Shown here: piece by piece, positions 47,598 to 62,222 of the stretch
Numbering within the stretch: position 1 is the first letter of the stretch
How the letters are laid out: the number at the start of each line of letters is the position of its first letter
Source of the DNA: Neocallimastix lanati (nom. inval.)
Taxonomy: Eukaryota > Neocallimastigomycota > Neocallimastigomycetes > Neocallimastigales > Neocallimastigaceae
Direction of reading: 5' to 3'
Length of the DNA: 64,000 nucleotides
Assembly (NCBI GenBank): GCA_016946835.1
Contig: JACVTC010000017.1
Location: 891,001-955,000, forward strand
Translations under genes and position numbers: made by a program
Notes under the pieces: generated by a model
Databases searched by the model: none
What the model saw: the letters and a program-made list of their open reading frames with translations, nothing else
What the model was told of the DNA's origin: nothing

Positions 47598-48898
47598 TAA
47601 AGTCAATATGGCTGATTTATATTAATTTAAAAGAATTAATACATAATAGTATTTATGATACAATTTTTCAATTTTTTACTTTTCATGGTATATTATATAA
47701 TTATTGTATTTTATTATTAATTATTTAAATAATATAAAAAGTATTAAATATTTTAATTATTAATAATTATTTTATTATTTATACTATTTATAATAATTAA
47801 TTAAATATTATAATATAAAAGATAATAATTTTTAATTAATTATTTTTTTATATTTTAAAACATAAAAATATCTACTACTAAATTAATTTAATATATAACT
47901 GGGGAAAAAGTATAAAATATAATAAAATAAAATAAATTTTAAATAATACTAAAATATAATTAATTTATTTAATTTTTCTTTGATTGATTGGTTGATTTTA
48001 ATATATCTTTATATTGACATTCTATTGAATAGACTAATTTAAAACAAATTATTTATTTAAATTTTTAATAGGTTGACTTTTATATTTTATTGAATAAAAT
48101 GGTAAATAAATAATTTTTATTTAAAACAGTTTTAAATGAATTAATAAACTATTTAGTATTTTTTTTGTATTAAATGATTTTACAATTGAAGTACTTTATA
48201 TTGTTATTTTAAAAATTAATTATACATATATAAAAAGAAAAATTAAATATATAAAAAAAAAACGTTGGAAATATTAATTAGAACTATTAATAAAGCTTTA
48301 TTATTTTTAAAAAATTATCTTTTATAGTTTATGTTAAAAAAAAATACACATGGATGCTCACCTTTTTTTTTTATTTAATTTATTAATGTTTTTTTTTTTT
48401 TTTTTTTTAAAGTTAAATATATTAAAAATTATAGACACAAGAAGATTTTCATGAAAAATATGATAAAAATAATTTTAATTAAATGTTTTATTTTATATAT
48501 TTTTAAATTAGTAATTAATATATAAAATATTATTTAAATATTCTTTTGGTTATAACTTTAATTTATATTAATTTGAATATATTAATAAATTAACTTTACC
48601 TATCTTTTATGAAAAAATTATTTTATGGATAGAGTTTAAATAATTATTATCTATTAACATAAGAACTTATTAGTTTCAAATATATATAATAATTAATAAA
48701 GATATATATTGAAAATAAATCACTTTAAATCATGTTTAAAGTCTTTTATCGGAAAGGCTTACTATGATTTAATAATTTTTATAATAAATAAAATTTTTAA
48801 TTAATGAGATATTTCATTAAATTTAATTCTTTATTTATTGTTGATTAAATAAAAAATTATAAATTTTGATATAATGATTAATGGCAATTCAAAATTAA

Positions 48899-48969
<71 letters not shown>

Positions 48970-50871
48970 TAATTATAAAATATTAGATAATATTTAATTT
49001 TTAATATATAATAAAGATATTTTATTGAATTATTAAATATGATAATTAATAATTAATAATTAATAATTAATTATTAATTAATAATAATTAATTAATAATA
49101 ATAATTTATAAAAATAATAATTTTTAAAAATAATAAAAATAATAATTTATAAAATTTTTCTTTTATGTGTTGATATATTTGTTTAAGAACACATAAAATG
49201 AAATTATGACTTTTTAAAAATTATTAATAATAAAATGAAGTCCACAAGCAAATAAATTTCCATACATTTTTTCTTTTAATATTCTTTTAATATTATTACA
49301 ATTATTATACTATAGTATTTAATAAATAAAACACAATAATTATTAATTTCTAATTAATAATTATATAAAAAAGTATATGCTTTAAAATATAAATATGAAA
49401 TAAAATATTATATATATTATTAAAATGTATAAATTAATTGAAAAAATATAGATATGAATATTCTTTTAGTTTTATAATTATAATTATTGTTACTATTATT
49501 ATTCTATTTTCATAAATAAACAAAAAAAAAAAATAAAAATATTGAAAAATATAGGTAATTTGTTTCCTATATTTTTCTATTTTTTAAGGTAATAATCCAT
49601 AAAAAATAAATAAAAAAAACAAAAAACAAAAAACAAAAACAAAAACAAAAAACAAAAACAAAAAAAAAAAAAAAAAACTTTTTTAAATAAAAATATAATT
49701 TATAAAAATAATAATTAATTTTAATTAATAAGATTTTACATAAATAAATAAATAAATTAATAAATAATATTATTTATTAAGATTTCCATGTAAATATTGT
49801 AAAAAAATATAAAAATATATATTAAAAAAAATATTAACACCAATTAAAATATATCATAAAAAATTTTTTTATGAAAAAAGTTAATTATTTCGAAATTGCT
49901 ATAATTTATTTTTATTTATTTTTTTTTATTTTTTATGTTTATAAAAAGAGTAATAACCAAATTGATTTATTTTTTTTATTTTTTAAGGTTTCTTTTTATT
50001 TATATAAAAAATAAATTATTTTTTGTTTTTTTTAAAAATTTTCCAATTTTAATATAAAATAATACTATTTTTTAATTAAATAAATTATTTTCCACCTATT
50101 AATTATTTAATATAAAAAATTAAATATAAATTTGGCTTTCTTAAATTATTTTTTATTAATTAGTTATTTTTTTTATTTTTTTATTTTTTATTTGTTATTT
50201 TTTTATAATTTAGAGTTTTAGAATTAATTTAGAGCCAAAATTAAAATTATAAATAAAAAGGCAATATTATTTTATTTTAATTGAAAATGGGTTAAAAGAA
50301 ATAAATAACTATATATAAATTTCAGTATAAATCATGTATTTTTAATTAAATAAATGAAAAATTAAATTAAAATTAATTATAAAATATATATATTTATATA
50401 TTTTTAGGTATTGATTAAGAAAATTTAAACAAAAATTAGTATATATATAAATCAAAATTTTCCTTCCTTTTTTTTTTTTTTTATTTATTATTATTCTATA
50501 TTGTAAATAAAGTAAAGTAAATATAAAAAATAATAAAAAATTTTAAAAAAAAAAAATATTTGAAAATTAGAAATTTAAATAAATGCAAAATATAAGATAA
50601 AAGTGCAATAATAAAAATAATAAAAATTTGAAAAAGTTTTAGAAAATTATAATTACTATTAAATATTTTTCTAAAACTTTTAAAACTAAAAAGTTTAATA
50701 AAAAACTTTAATATAATATATAATATTGCAATTTTTTTATAATAAAATAAATATATAAACTAAAGTTATAAAAATACCATAAAATTTTTTTTCTTCATTA
50801 AATTTTCAATAACATCATTTTTGTTAGACGCTTTTAAATAAGAAATATAAATTAAGAAAGAAAAGATAAAA

Positions 50872-52748
50872 ATGTTATCTGAAGCTGAATTAATAAAATT
50901 ACAATCAGAAAGACAATATTTTATCGAAAATGGTGCTGAAGCATCATTATTTCAATGGTTAAGAAGTAAAGGAACAAATTTTACTTGCTATGTTGAATAT
51001 TTAAATAGTCTTAATAGAGAACAAGAAATAAACAATAAAATTGATATTGTTAGAACAATTATTTATGCTTTACATAAACCATTTCAATTTACTTTCTTCT
51101 ACTGGACTTTATTAATATTTATTTTACATAAATTTAATTTCAAGAAGCCAGTTATGAAAATCATTCTTGCTCATTTAATTTTACGGTAATTTTTAATTTT
51201 TATTTTTTTTTTTTTATATAAAAAAAAAATAATAATAATATATATATATTTGTATATTAAAAAATAAAATATATAAAAATATAAATTTAAAAAAAAAAAA
51301 AATCATAAATTTGTTGAAATATTAATAAAAATATTTATTTATAAAATAATAGTACTATAGGGGATATGATTAATAAATTTGGTGATTTATTTAATCACTA
51401 CTATTCCAATGTTCCAACCACAGATGAGCAAGGAAATGTTAGCTACAGCTGTAGATATGATTCTCCATCCACTGAAATGCATCCATTTAAATGGTTTTTA
51501 ACTAGACAAATTGGTTGTATATTTTGGTGTTTGGGTGAAATCGTTGCTGATTGGTATCCTTTATTTCGTACAAGAGCTGTTGCTAAAGATCAAAGTTCAA
51601 TTAAAATCGTATATGTTACTTGTGGAATTTTTAACTTTTCAAAAATATTGTTAATTTTATATCATTATGCTCTCAGTCCAAAAGAATTATATGATGAGCA
51701 TGGTGTCTACAACAAAGCTAAAGTTGATATATTTTACTTTACTTATTGGATTATTCAACTTATTATTATCTACGCTTCTGTTATCTATGATTATTCTGTT
51801 TATTATGTTATCAAAAAGAGTTTTTCTCGTTTAAGTCTCCTTGAACATGGCTTCTTGAAGAGATTCAAGAGTGTTTCTGAATTCAGAATTCTTATATCTG
51901 CTGTTGTTTGTGTCATTTTCCTTCCAATTGTTTCAGTTACTATCATTATTAAATTCTATTATTATTACAGATATGGCTATCACGATTTAGAATTTTCATT
52001 TGATGAAATTAGACTCTCTATTAACAATGTTCAATATTTTATGATTTTCATTGATCAAATTTTATTAATTCATTCCTCCAGTAATTCTACTACGACTTCT
52101 TCAGGTCCATCCAATAATAATAGCTACACAACCATCAATGTTTCTCGTGGTATCAGTAAATTAAATTTCAGTAAAATTATAAATAACAGTACCAACAGTA
52201 GTCAATACTACTCTAGAAAGAATAGTTCATCTATTAGTCCAATTTCTCCATCGACTGCTGTTAACAGTTCTATAATATATAAAAATAACGGTTATTCTAC
52301 TATTCCAAATACATCTACAATCATTAATAATAGTATTATTAAAAATGGTAGTTTTAACGAAAGAAAAAGAAGTGAAGATATTCGTAACAATAGTATCAGT
52401 GAAAGAAAAAGAAATGAAGACATTCGTAATAATACTATAAGTCGTGAAAATCATACTAATAATAACTATGTTAATAATAACACTAATAATATTAATAGCA
52501 ACAATAATGATAATTATTATAATTATAACGAAGCTAATAATAATAGTAATAATGGTTATAATTATAATAATAGTAGTAATGATCAAAGAAACATTAATAA
52601 TAATGATTATAATAATAATATTGTTGGAACTGCTACATCATATAATAGTAATGCCAGTAATAATAGTAATATCAATGTAAGTAATATTAGAAGTCCTAAT
52701 TTTGGAATGTTAAATTCATATTATGAAAATGATAAATTTAAATTTTAG
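50872..52748 (+). CDS. Unrecognised multi-pass membrane protein, family member C (two exons)
   Basis: Exons 50872-51185 and 51353-52748 give 569 aa. The 167-bp intron (GTAATT...AATAG) sits at the same Arg codon and phase as in A and B. An alternative acceptor 8 bases further (TATAG) would break the frame. Conserved parts: LFQWLRSKGTNFTCYVEYL, NNKIDIVRTIIYALHKPF, helix FFYWTLLIFIL, FKKPVMKIIL, then EMHPFKWFLTRQIG and GEIVADWYPLFRTRAVAK. Further helices are CGIFNFSKILLILYHYAL, YWIIQLIIIYASVIYDYSV and VIFLPIVSVTIIIKFYYYY, with FSFDEIRLSINNVQYFMIF near residue 330. The tail of about 230 residues is Ser/Asn-rich and contains two copies of ERKR.EDIRNN.IS (about 52360-52445). It is the longest member. 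Membrane location is likely, function unknown. Confidence 0.87.
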
Positions 52749-52880
52749 TTTCAATAATAATATTTTTATTAATATTAATAAAAATATTATTTTTATTTAA
52801 AAAGTGAGTAAATATATATATAATACATAAATTATATAAATAATTATATATATATTTAAAATAATGATTATTATCATTAA

Positions 52881-52927
<47 letters not shown>

Positions 52928-53886
52928 AAGAAAATCATATATAGATATATATATATAAATTATTTATATATTTTTAAAAAAGTAAAAATATATAAATAAA
53001 TTAATAATAATTAAATATATATATGTGTATATTTAATTATTTGAAAATGATAAAAATAATTTGAAAAATGTATAAATAGTTTTTTATTTATAATATATAT
53101 TATTAATCTAATAATATAAATTATAATTAAGAAAAAAAAAAAAAAAAAAGAATAAAGGAATATTAAACCTTTATTCAATAATATATAGAACTATTAATTT
53201 TAAAAAATTAAAAATAAGAAAGAATATTAAAAAAGATTATAAAATATCAATGTTTTATAATTATTATTGTATTATAAGAAAATATAAAATATTTAGAAAA
53301 TAATTAAAAAAAATTTTTTTTAAAAATAATTAAAAAAAATTTTTTTGAAAATAATTAAAAAAAAATTTTTTGAAACGAAACATTTAATAAAATGTTTATA
53401 TGAAAATAATTATTAAAACCTATATATATTTATATATTATAATTAATGTTAAATAAATATTAATTATTAAATAAAAATTGATATAATAACACAATAACAC
53501 TATAAAAATATTTATAATAAAAAGAAAAAAAAGATATAATAAAATAATGAATTACTAATATATATATATTCCCTATTAATTTTTCTATATAGGAATAATA
53601 TCAAATATAATTAACTTTTTGTAAATATATACGTGATAATGAATCAAAAAATTTTTTTTATACTAATAAGAATAAAATAATAAAGTGAATGTACATAAAT
53701 TTTTATTATATATATAAAAATAAGTAAATAAAAAAAAGATATTTCATAAATATTTTATTGATAAATATATTTATATATATATTTTTTAAGATTTCCATTA
53801 GTTATATAAATTAGGTATTTTTTTTATAATAATACTTAATATATAACTATTGGAAATCTTAAATAGTGATATTTTTTAAAATTTTT

Positions 53887-53930
<44 letters not shown>

Positions 53931-55182
53931 ATTTTATTTTGAAATAAGACAAATATTAGTTTTTTGTTAAAAAAAAAAAAAAAAGAATAAATTTTTTTTT
54001 ATGATCTTTTATATTTTAATGTATTTATTAAATTGAAATTACATTTAATTAATCTTTATTTAAGAATATAATAATAAAATGTTATCAATAAAATAGTTTT
54101 TATTTATTTTATATTTAAATTAGGTATTTTTTCATAATAATACTTAATTTATATAACTATTGGAAATCTTAAATAGTGATCTTTTTTAAAATTTTTAATT
54201 TTTTTTTTAATTTTATTTTGAAATAAGACTAATTTTTTTTTTTTATTTTGTTAAAAAAAAAAAAAAAAAAATAAAAAAAATTTTTTTTATAATCTTTTAT
54301 ATTTTAATGTATTTATTAAATTGAAATTACATTTAATTAATCTTTATTTAAGAATATAATAATAAAATGTTATCAATAAAATAGTTTTTATTCATTTTAT
54401 ATTTAAATTTCTTTTAAAATAAATTTATTAATATCTTTGTCTTTTTATTTCAAATTTATTAATCAATAACTTTTTTTTTTTTTTTTTTTTTTTTATTAAA
54501 AAAATAAAACATAAAAATAAAAATAAATATTAAATTTGAGGGAATAAGCGAAAACCAAAAAAAATAATAAATTAAAAAAAAAAAAAAAATAATAATAATA
54601 AAGAAATTTTTTTTGTTCATCAGTAAAAGAATTTTTAAATTATTAATATAATAAGTAAGGTTGGTTCCTCTACTCATTATCCATTGATAATATATTTTTA
54701 GAGCTTCATTTTCAATGAAATATTTTCTTTGTGATTGTAATAATAAAATTTCATTTTCCGTTTTACATTGTTTTATTTATTTTTTTTATTTATTTTTATT
54801 TTTTGTTTGTTAAAGAATTTTTTTATTATTATTATTTTTTTTTTTTTTTAAAAAAAAAAAAATTAAAACGGAAAATGAAATTATATGATATTTATTTCAT
54901 TAATCTTTTCGTTAAGAATATAGTTTATTATATTAAAATTAAATATTTTTATAATTATATTATTATTTAGCTAAACTCTCAGAATATGTATTATTAATAA
55001 AAGGGTATCTTTAATTAATAAAAAATAAAATAAATAAAATTATAGATTAAAATATCAAAAAAAAAAAAAAAAAAAAAAAAAAAATAAAATATCAAATGAT
55101 TAAGAGTCTCAGTGATTCTCGAACTAATAAAATATTAATTAAAAAACATTGAATAATAAATAATTAATTTATATATATAACA
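52749..55182. other. 2.4 kb AT-rich intergenic DNA
   Basis: No supported gene. T runs at 52887-52920, 53889-53929 and 54471-54494, and a tandem duplication at 53811-54408. Open frames here are Phe/Ile/Lys-only low-complexity translations. Confidence 0.65.
53811..54408 (+). repeat. ~300-bp tandem duplication with hairpin
   Basis: Unit 1 (about 53811-54119) and unit 2 (about 54120-54408) share TTAGGTATTTTTT, ATAACTATTGGAAATCTTAA, TTTTGAAATAAGAC and the end AATGTTATCAATAAAATAG, differing mainly in homopolymer lengths. The start of unit 1 also forms an inverted repeat with 53789-53820 (AAGATTTCCA...TATTGGAAATCTT). Confidence 0.8.
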
Positions 55183-57595
55183 AAATGGTTGACGGTATTG
55201 AGAGAGTCCCAACTAAGGATATTAACCAAAAAAAAAAAAATTTTTTTAAGATTTGGTGACAGAAAATTGATTTACTTTTATCTATGAATGGAGTTAATGA
55301 TTACATTTGTGAAGAAAAAATAAAAATATATAGATAAAAGTAAAATAAAAAAAGGAAGATGTTTTATTTAAAAGTAACCCGGTATTATACTAGATACTGT
55401 TGAGTATATTTTATTAAAAGTAAAAAGTGAAGTCTTTTCTACCTTTAAAAAAGGATATACAAAGGTAAAAAAAAAAAATTTAATAAAAATATTAAGCACT
55501 TTAAATACTGATAATGACACACAATTCTGTAATTTTAACTTTGATTCCTTCTGTGATCATATTGGAATTATACATCAAACAACAATTCCATACAATCCTC
55601 CATGAAGTGGAAGAGCCGAAAAGGTAACAAGGTACTCTTATATCTCTTATATTGTTAGGGCAATATTAAAGGATGGAAAGTTACATCACAAATTTTGGAA
55701 AGATGCTGTAAGAACAGTAAACTATATTCATAACCGTTTACCATATCAAGGCAATTTAAGCAGGATATCTTATTAATAATTACAGATAAAGACAAAAAAA
55801 AGCAAGGATGAAATTAGTAGAAGATTAAAACCCAATAAAGAAATTCAAAATATCAAAAGCAATAATAAAAAAAATTTATATATTAATGTACAATAAAAGA
55901 TTTAAATCATTCAATATAAAAGATATAATTGGGGAAGAACTAAAAAAATTAAAAAAGGTTAAAAGAAAGTACAAAGGAGGCAATAAAGTTCTGAAACCAA
56001 AAATGTTCAAATCATTCAACGTTGAAACTGTACTTGCTGAGAACTATTAAGCTATATCAAGAAAAGAATAACATGAGCCATTTCATTATTATTGATATAT
56101 CTAGCATAACTAATAAAAAAGAATGGTTAAAAGCTTTAATGATGAATTGGATAATATGAAAAACTTGAAAGCTTATAAAATAATGAAAATATATACGAGA
56201 AGAAGAAGCAAATATAGTCATGTCTAATTGGGTAATTAGGTATAAGTATAATTCAGATAGCACAATAAATAAGACAAAAGCAATGTTGGTTGTACACGAT
56301 CTCACTCAGAAACAAGGAAGAGATTTACAATGAAACCTATTCACCAACGTTGAAACAAGAGTCTCTAAGAATTGCTACTGCTTTATCAATAAAAATATGA
56401 CTTTGAAATCTACCAAATTTTAATGTGAAATCAGCCTATTAATACTCTGAATTTAACGAAACAATTTTATATGGAGATTCCCGAAGGTACTGAGAATGAC
56501 AAGAATGGCTATTGGAAAAACTTTTAAAGGCTTTATTTGGACTAATGCAATCTGGTTGCCTCAGGAATGATAAAGCTTACAATAAGTTAACACATATAGG
56601 TTTTAAGTGGTTCAAGAGTGAACCATGTATTTAGGTTAAAAGAAATAAACATAATAGAATTATTGGTATATTAACGTTGATGACATATTAAATGTAGGAA
56701 AGATAGAAGAAATTAATAAAAAACAAAATTTTTATTAAAACAAAACTTTAATATAACAGATGTTAATCTCGTAGATACTATTATTGGTATAGGATTTATT
56801 AAAGAACCTGATAGATACTTATATCAACAACAAATGCTAAATATGAGCAAGCTATAGGAAGGATATTTACTGTGTCTAGGTATTTTGCACTCGTTCATAT
56901 ATATTTATTTCGTTGTTTAGGAAAGCTTCACGTAAGTCAGAAGACTCAACTTTCGAAGATTGGTTATATGTGGTCTCAAAATATTCAGATATCTCAAAGG
57001 TAATAAAAATTGTGGTATAAAATTCACGAAAGACATTACATTAAAAATGTAGATACAAATTACAGAGGAAACAAAAGAAACCAGGAAGTATACCAAGAGT
57101 TAATTATTTATGATGATGGAAAATGGTTCTACTTCCTTGGTACTCTAAACTACAATGTTGGGTTGCCGTATCTATTGCAGAGAGTAAATATTATGGTATT
57201 AATGAATGTTCAAGATGCTATCAATGGTATGAAAATTTATTCTACGAATTTGGATTCAATTATAAATGTGAATTACAATAAATGTTGATAATAAAGCAGC
57301 TATCTAAATTAGTGAGAATGAAATAATTAATTCCAAATCAAGATATATTGGTATAAGATGCCATCACACAAGAGAATTAATTAAACAAAAGAAAATTATA
57401 CTACACTACATAAAAACAAATGAAAATCATGTAGATGGTTTAACAAAATATTTAAATATAAACTCTAAATAACTTTATAGATTCGATAATGCATAAATTT
57501 AAAAGAAAGATGCAGAATAAATAAATAATTATTAAATATTAATGTAATAATTTATGATTAAAAATTTTAATAAGTAAAAACTTTAGGAGGAATGA
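55183..57595 (+). pseudogene. Decayed Ty1/copia-type polyprotein (copia 2)
   Basis: ATG at 55183 leads into a gag-like start (KIW.QKIDLLLSMNGVNDYI). Then comes an integrase core with KSEVFSTFKKGYTKV, LNTDNDTQF and FWKDAVRTVNYIHNRLP (about 55420-55745), so protease and zinc knuckle are missing. RT traces are SNWVIRYKYN and KAMLVVHDLTQKQGRD (about 56220-56330), YMEIPEGTENDKNGYW (about 56468-56515), the catalytic-type NVDDIL (about 56675) and VDTIIGIGFIK. RNase H follows: NYRGNKR (where DADYAGD is usual), AVSIAESKYYGINECSRC, VDNKAAI and a final ENHVDGLTKYL. Frames change many times. A purine run AGGAGGAA (about 57587-57594) followed by TGATTATAAAAC could be the polypurine tract and start of a 3' LTR, but no second LTR copy was found. 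Confidence 0.75.
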
Positions 57596-57622
57596 TTATA
57601 AAACTTTAATAAATATATACAA

Positions 57623-57655
<33 letters not shown>

Positions 57656-58252
57656 ATATTTTATATTTTATATATATATATATTTTTTACATTTCACAAT
57701 TTTATTTTTCATTTATATATGAATATTATTCTTTTATTTTTAAAGTTTGTATAATTTTACTTTTAACTATTTTATATTATTTAAACTTTTTTTTTTTTTT
57801 TTTTTTTAAATATTTACATAATTCATATAATTTAAACTTTTAAATAATTAAATATTGGAAGTAATTTATATATGAAAGATTGAAAGTTTCTAATATAAAT
57901 ACTACCTATTATTTAATTATTAAAAATGTTAAGGTATCTTTTTTTTTTTTTTTTTATTTTCATTTTACATATTTTTTTTTATATTAAATTTTGTTTTTAA
58001 ATATATTATTTATAATTAAAAAATACATCAATTAATATTTTAATAATAATAAAATAAAAATAAAAATATTAGAGTATATAATTATTTTATATATCTTTGA
58101 TATTATATTTTTATTTTAAATTAATATAATTAAAACTATTAATATCATTATTTTCATTATTATTTATTGGTTTTATTATCATATTTATTATCAATATAAA
58201 AAATAATATATAATAATTTTTTATTATTTAAAATTTTTAAATATTCATTATA

Positions 58253-58292
<40 letters not shown>

Positions 58293-59154
58293 CGTGTTAT
58301 TTTATATTTATAAATTTTTTTTATTAGAGATTAAAATAGAATAGAAAAAGAATAGGATAGAATTGAAAATCTTTTAAAAAATATTTTATTCAGTCCCATT
58401 CAAAATATAATTAATAAAATAAAATATATATATCTTGTTACAGTCTAATATACATTAAAATGCATTACAATAATCTTTTATTATAAGAATAGCATAAAAA
58501 GTAGTTTTAAATTTGATGCTAAATAAAACAAAAATTAATTTTCAGTTTTATAATTTAATTATTTATATATCCATAGAATTTAATTTATAAAGTTTAAATA
58601 TATTAGAAGATATTGCATTTTGCAATGTGGCGTATTGTTATTGGTGACATTTTTAAATAATAATTCAGATATTTTTAAAATATCTAATGTTTTATAATGT
58701 TATAAGCTCTTTTAATAATATTATAACTAAAAATAGCCATACTAGTAATCACAATATTAATAATAGTAATTACAAAAAGAGTTATAATAATAATCATAAT
58801 AATAATAAATGATAGGAAAACTAAAATAAATATCAGCCTTCAAATAATAATAATAATAATAAAATTAAAACTGTAAAGTAATACTAAAAGTAATAATTAA
58901 ATTATAATACAACATAATGTAACAATAATAATATTTGTATAAATTTATATATGTATATATATATAAACTAATATATTAATAAACTCAAAAAAATTAAAAA
59001 AAAAAAAAAAAATAAAAATAAAGGAAAAACTTAAATTAATAAACCAAATAATACTTTTAATTAATTATTAAAATAAAAACTTTCTCAAATTATGATAGTA
59101 AAAAGAACTAATAGGATTATTTAAGAAAGTAATATACTATAAAAATAATAATGT

Positions 59155-59245
59155 TAATAACTGTTAAGAGTCAGGATTTAGGGTTTATAATTATGTTAAC
59201 TTTATTAATAAATTTTATGATAAAGAGTAACTAGCACTTAATAAC
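59155..59245 (+). repeat. Relative of the DNA flanking the 38381 element (empty site)
   Basis: TAAGAGTCAG, ACTTTATTAATA and GATAAAGAGT.ACTA.CACTTAAT occur here in one piece. At 38335-38590 the same words are split by the 175-bp element between AATATATTA and TATATTTTG. Confidence 0.6.
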
Positions 59246-61112
59246 AACAATAATAAAATAAATAATAATAAATATGAAAATATAATAAATAATATTCATA
59301 ATGTATAATATGTAATAATAATAATTAATATCATTCATTAAATAAATAAATATATATATATATATATATATACATATATAGTTCATTTATAATAAAATTA
59401 TAAAATAAGAAAATGAAAATATTGAACAACAATATAAAAAATAAAAAATATAATAATATTTAAAATATTTTAAGTTTTAGAGTTTAAAAAAAAAAAAAAG
59501 AAGAAAGTGAAAATTAAAAAATTAAAATAACATATGTTATTCATATAATAGTAAATATTATAACAATAATAATATTCAATAAAAAAAAAATAAAATGTTA
59601 ATAATACAATTAATAATGATAATTTTTTATTTTATTTGTTTTTCATAATTTTTATTTTATTTATTTATATTTTTCATTTAAATTAAAAACCAATTTAACT
59701 GAAATATTATACAAATTATGAATTTTATAACCAAGAGATTCAACATCTAACCGATATGGCAAAGGAGAACCTCTATTACTAGTCCTTCAAGTACGCTTTA
59801 ACCAAAAAGTAATAATTATTTTTCAAATCGATGGAAATTGAATATTCTGATAGTATTTCTCATGGTTCCAAGAGTGGTTTATAACTTTTTAATTTTATTT
59901 TATTAATTCTTTTTTTTTGGTGGAAATGACCTTAAATTCACTTAACAATAATTAATTTGAAATTTTTCTTTTTCTTTTTATTGTACTACATTAACCTTAT
60001 TTCTTATAAAATTTTATTCTCTGTAATTTCATATTATTTTTACATTTTTTATATATTTTTTATTTTAATATATTTAATATAATAAAGAATTTTTGCAATG
60101 TATACCAAAGATTAATTTTTTTTTTTTAATAAAAAAGTTTTTCTTTATTATATTTCGTATATTAATTTATAGTAATCAATCAAAAACTTTTGAATGAATT
60201 TATTTTATAATTCAATAAGTATATACTAAAAAACAAACAAAAATAAAATTCACTTTATAATTATTATAAATAAATAAATAAATAAATAAATAATAAATAA
60301 TAAATAATAAATAATAAATAATAAATAATAAATAAATATTAATAAATAAATAATAAATAATAAATAATAAATAATAAATAATAAATAAATAATAAATAAA
60401 TAAATAATAGATAAATGAATAATAGATAAATGAATATATGAATATAAATAAATGAATATAGTATATAGATGAGCAATTAATAAATTAAAGTATTAAAGCT
60501 TATTTTATAAATATTGATAGTATTTTTTAATTTTCATTAAAATTTGTGATATAGTGCACAAAAAAAATATTTTAATAATACATATTATTTATACTGTTAT
60601 TATTATTACTATATATATAATTCTTTTAAATTACTAATAAAAGAGTATTATATATTTATTAAATATTTTGTATATAATTGTTTTGAAATGTGTTATATAT
60701 TAAAATAATATTATAATCAGTATTTTTACTATATATATTAATTAATACGGCTTTATTTAGTAGATAGCCTCTCTAGTTTTATTTAAACTTTATAAATTTA
60801 TTAAAAATATATATTATAAATATAAATATGGTTAATTCATATAACATGATTTATGATTTAATGAATCTAATTATTTTTTAGAAAATAAAAAAACATTAGA
60901 CTCTATTACTTTAAATGGCTTATATACAACTTTATTTTAAATAATTTCATATGTATATATATATATAAAAGTGGATTTAATTCATTAAAATTAAAGTAAA
61001 AAGTAAAAAAAAAAAGAAAAGAAAAAAAAAAATAATAATTATTAAAATATATATATATATATTTTAATAAATTTAATTAAAAAAAGATATTTTTTTTTGT
61101 TAAACTTTATAT

Positions 61113-61186
61113 AGAATTCTAAAATCATAAAGTATAAAATAATGTTTATAGTTAAAATACTTTTTATCTTATGATTTTAGAATTCT
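61113..61186. repeat. Perfect 18-bp inverted repeat, 38-bp loop
   Basis: AGAATTCTAAAATCATAA at 61113-61130 is the exact complement of 61169-61186. The loop is AT-rich. Possibly a tiny hairpin element; no target duplication was recognised. Confidence 0.8.
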
Positions 61187-62013
61187 GTTTAAATTTAATA
61201 TAATAATATTGAAATTCAGGTATTATAATTATTATAATACTAATTATAGTAATAATAATAATGATTGATAACTAACAATACCAATTAATAATAATAATAA
61301 TTAACAATTGATTATAGTAATATTAAAATATAATAATATTAAATATAATAATACTAAATATAATAATTCTAAATAATAATAATAAAATTAATTAATAATA
61401 TAATATTAAGTGATAGAAAATTAAAAAACAAAATTATTTATAAAAAATATTTAATAGTATTTTTAGGCACTTATATAATATTTTTAGAAAAAAAGAAAAA
61501 AAAAAATTGTATAAACTGTAGAATTTCCTGTATTAAAGGATCAAAATTTTGTAAAATTTTCATTTTTAAATTAAAACGGAATAAAAAAGAGATATTAAGT
61601 ATCGTAGTTTAAGAAACAATAATTCCAGAATCTTTCAATGCAACAAAATAATTTTAGTCAAATATCATAATCATAATTATTATTAGTACTTATTATATAA
61701 TGAATTTAATTATTTTTTTTTTTTCTTAAAAATTATAACTTTCAAAAAAAAAAATTTTTTTTTTTTTAAAGTTATAAATCTACTTTTAAAAAAATTATTG
61801 ATAATACTTTCATATAATAATGAATATCATATAGACATAATTTGGATAATTCTTAAATATAAGAACATAATCCACCACCAACAAATTTAATTAAAATTAT
61901 TCGAAATGGGATAATGTGATATTAAATTATTAAATATTAAATATATATTAAATATATTAGTAATTTTTTATATATATAAATAAATAAATTATATTAAACT
62001 TTCTAATAGAACT

Positions 62014-62222
62014 ATTTCAAGCCACAATTACCTATTAATTTTAAAAATAATAGTAATATATGTGAATATATAAATAATTATATAAAAATTAATAAATATA
62101 TATTTATTGATATTCATATTAAATTATATATTAAAAATACTAATACAATTATTACAAGCCATAATCAAGTATTTAATTTTAAAAATAATACTAATATATA
62201 TGAATATATAAATATGTAAATA
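62014..62222 (+). repeat. Two diverged direct copies of ~75 bp
   Basis: The words CAAGCCA.AAT and TTAATTTTAAAAATAATA.TAATATAT.TGAATATATAAAT occur at 62018-62078 and again at 62156-62215. Confidence 0.65.

Larger units (their letters stand above)
44760..50871. other. 6.1 kb AT-rich intergenic DNA with repeats
   Basis: No supported gene. It holds T runs (45361-45394, 46320-46349), a hairpin at 46074-46119, a three-unit tandem repeat with embedded AAT microsatellites at 46893-47597, an AAAT microsatellite at 48901-48957 and a short direct repeat around AACGGCTTCCTTTAA / AACGGCTTTCTTTAA (about 45870-45960). Confidence 0.65.

Noticed and set aside
52227-52680. Ile/Thr-rich frames on both strands within member C
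   Set aside because: They are shadows of the Asn/Ser-rich tail codons (AAT, AGT) in other frames.
57587-57606. Polypurine tract and 3' LTR start of copia 2
   Set aside because: The AGGAGGAA/TGATTA junction fits, but no second LTR copy or PBS was found, so no LTR was annotated.
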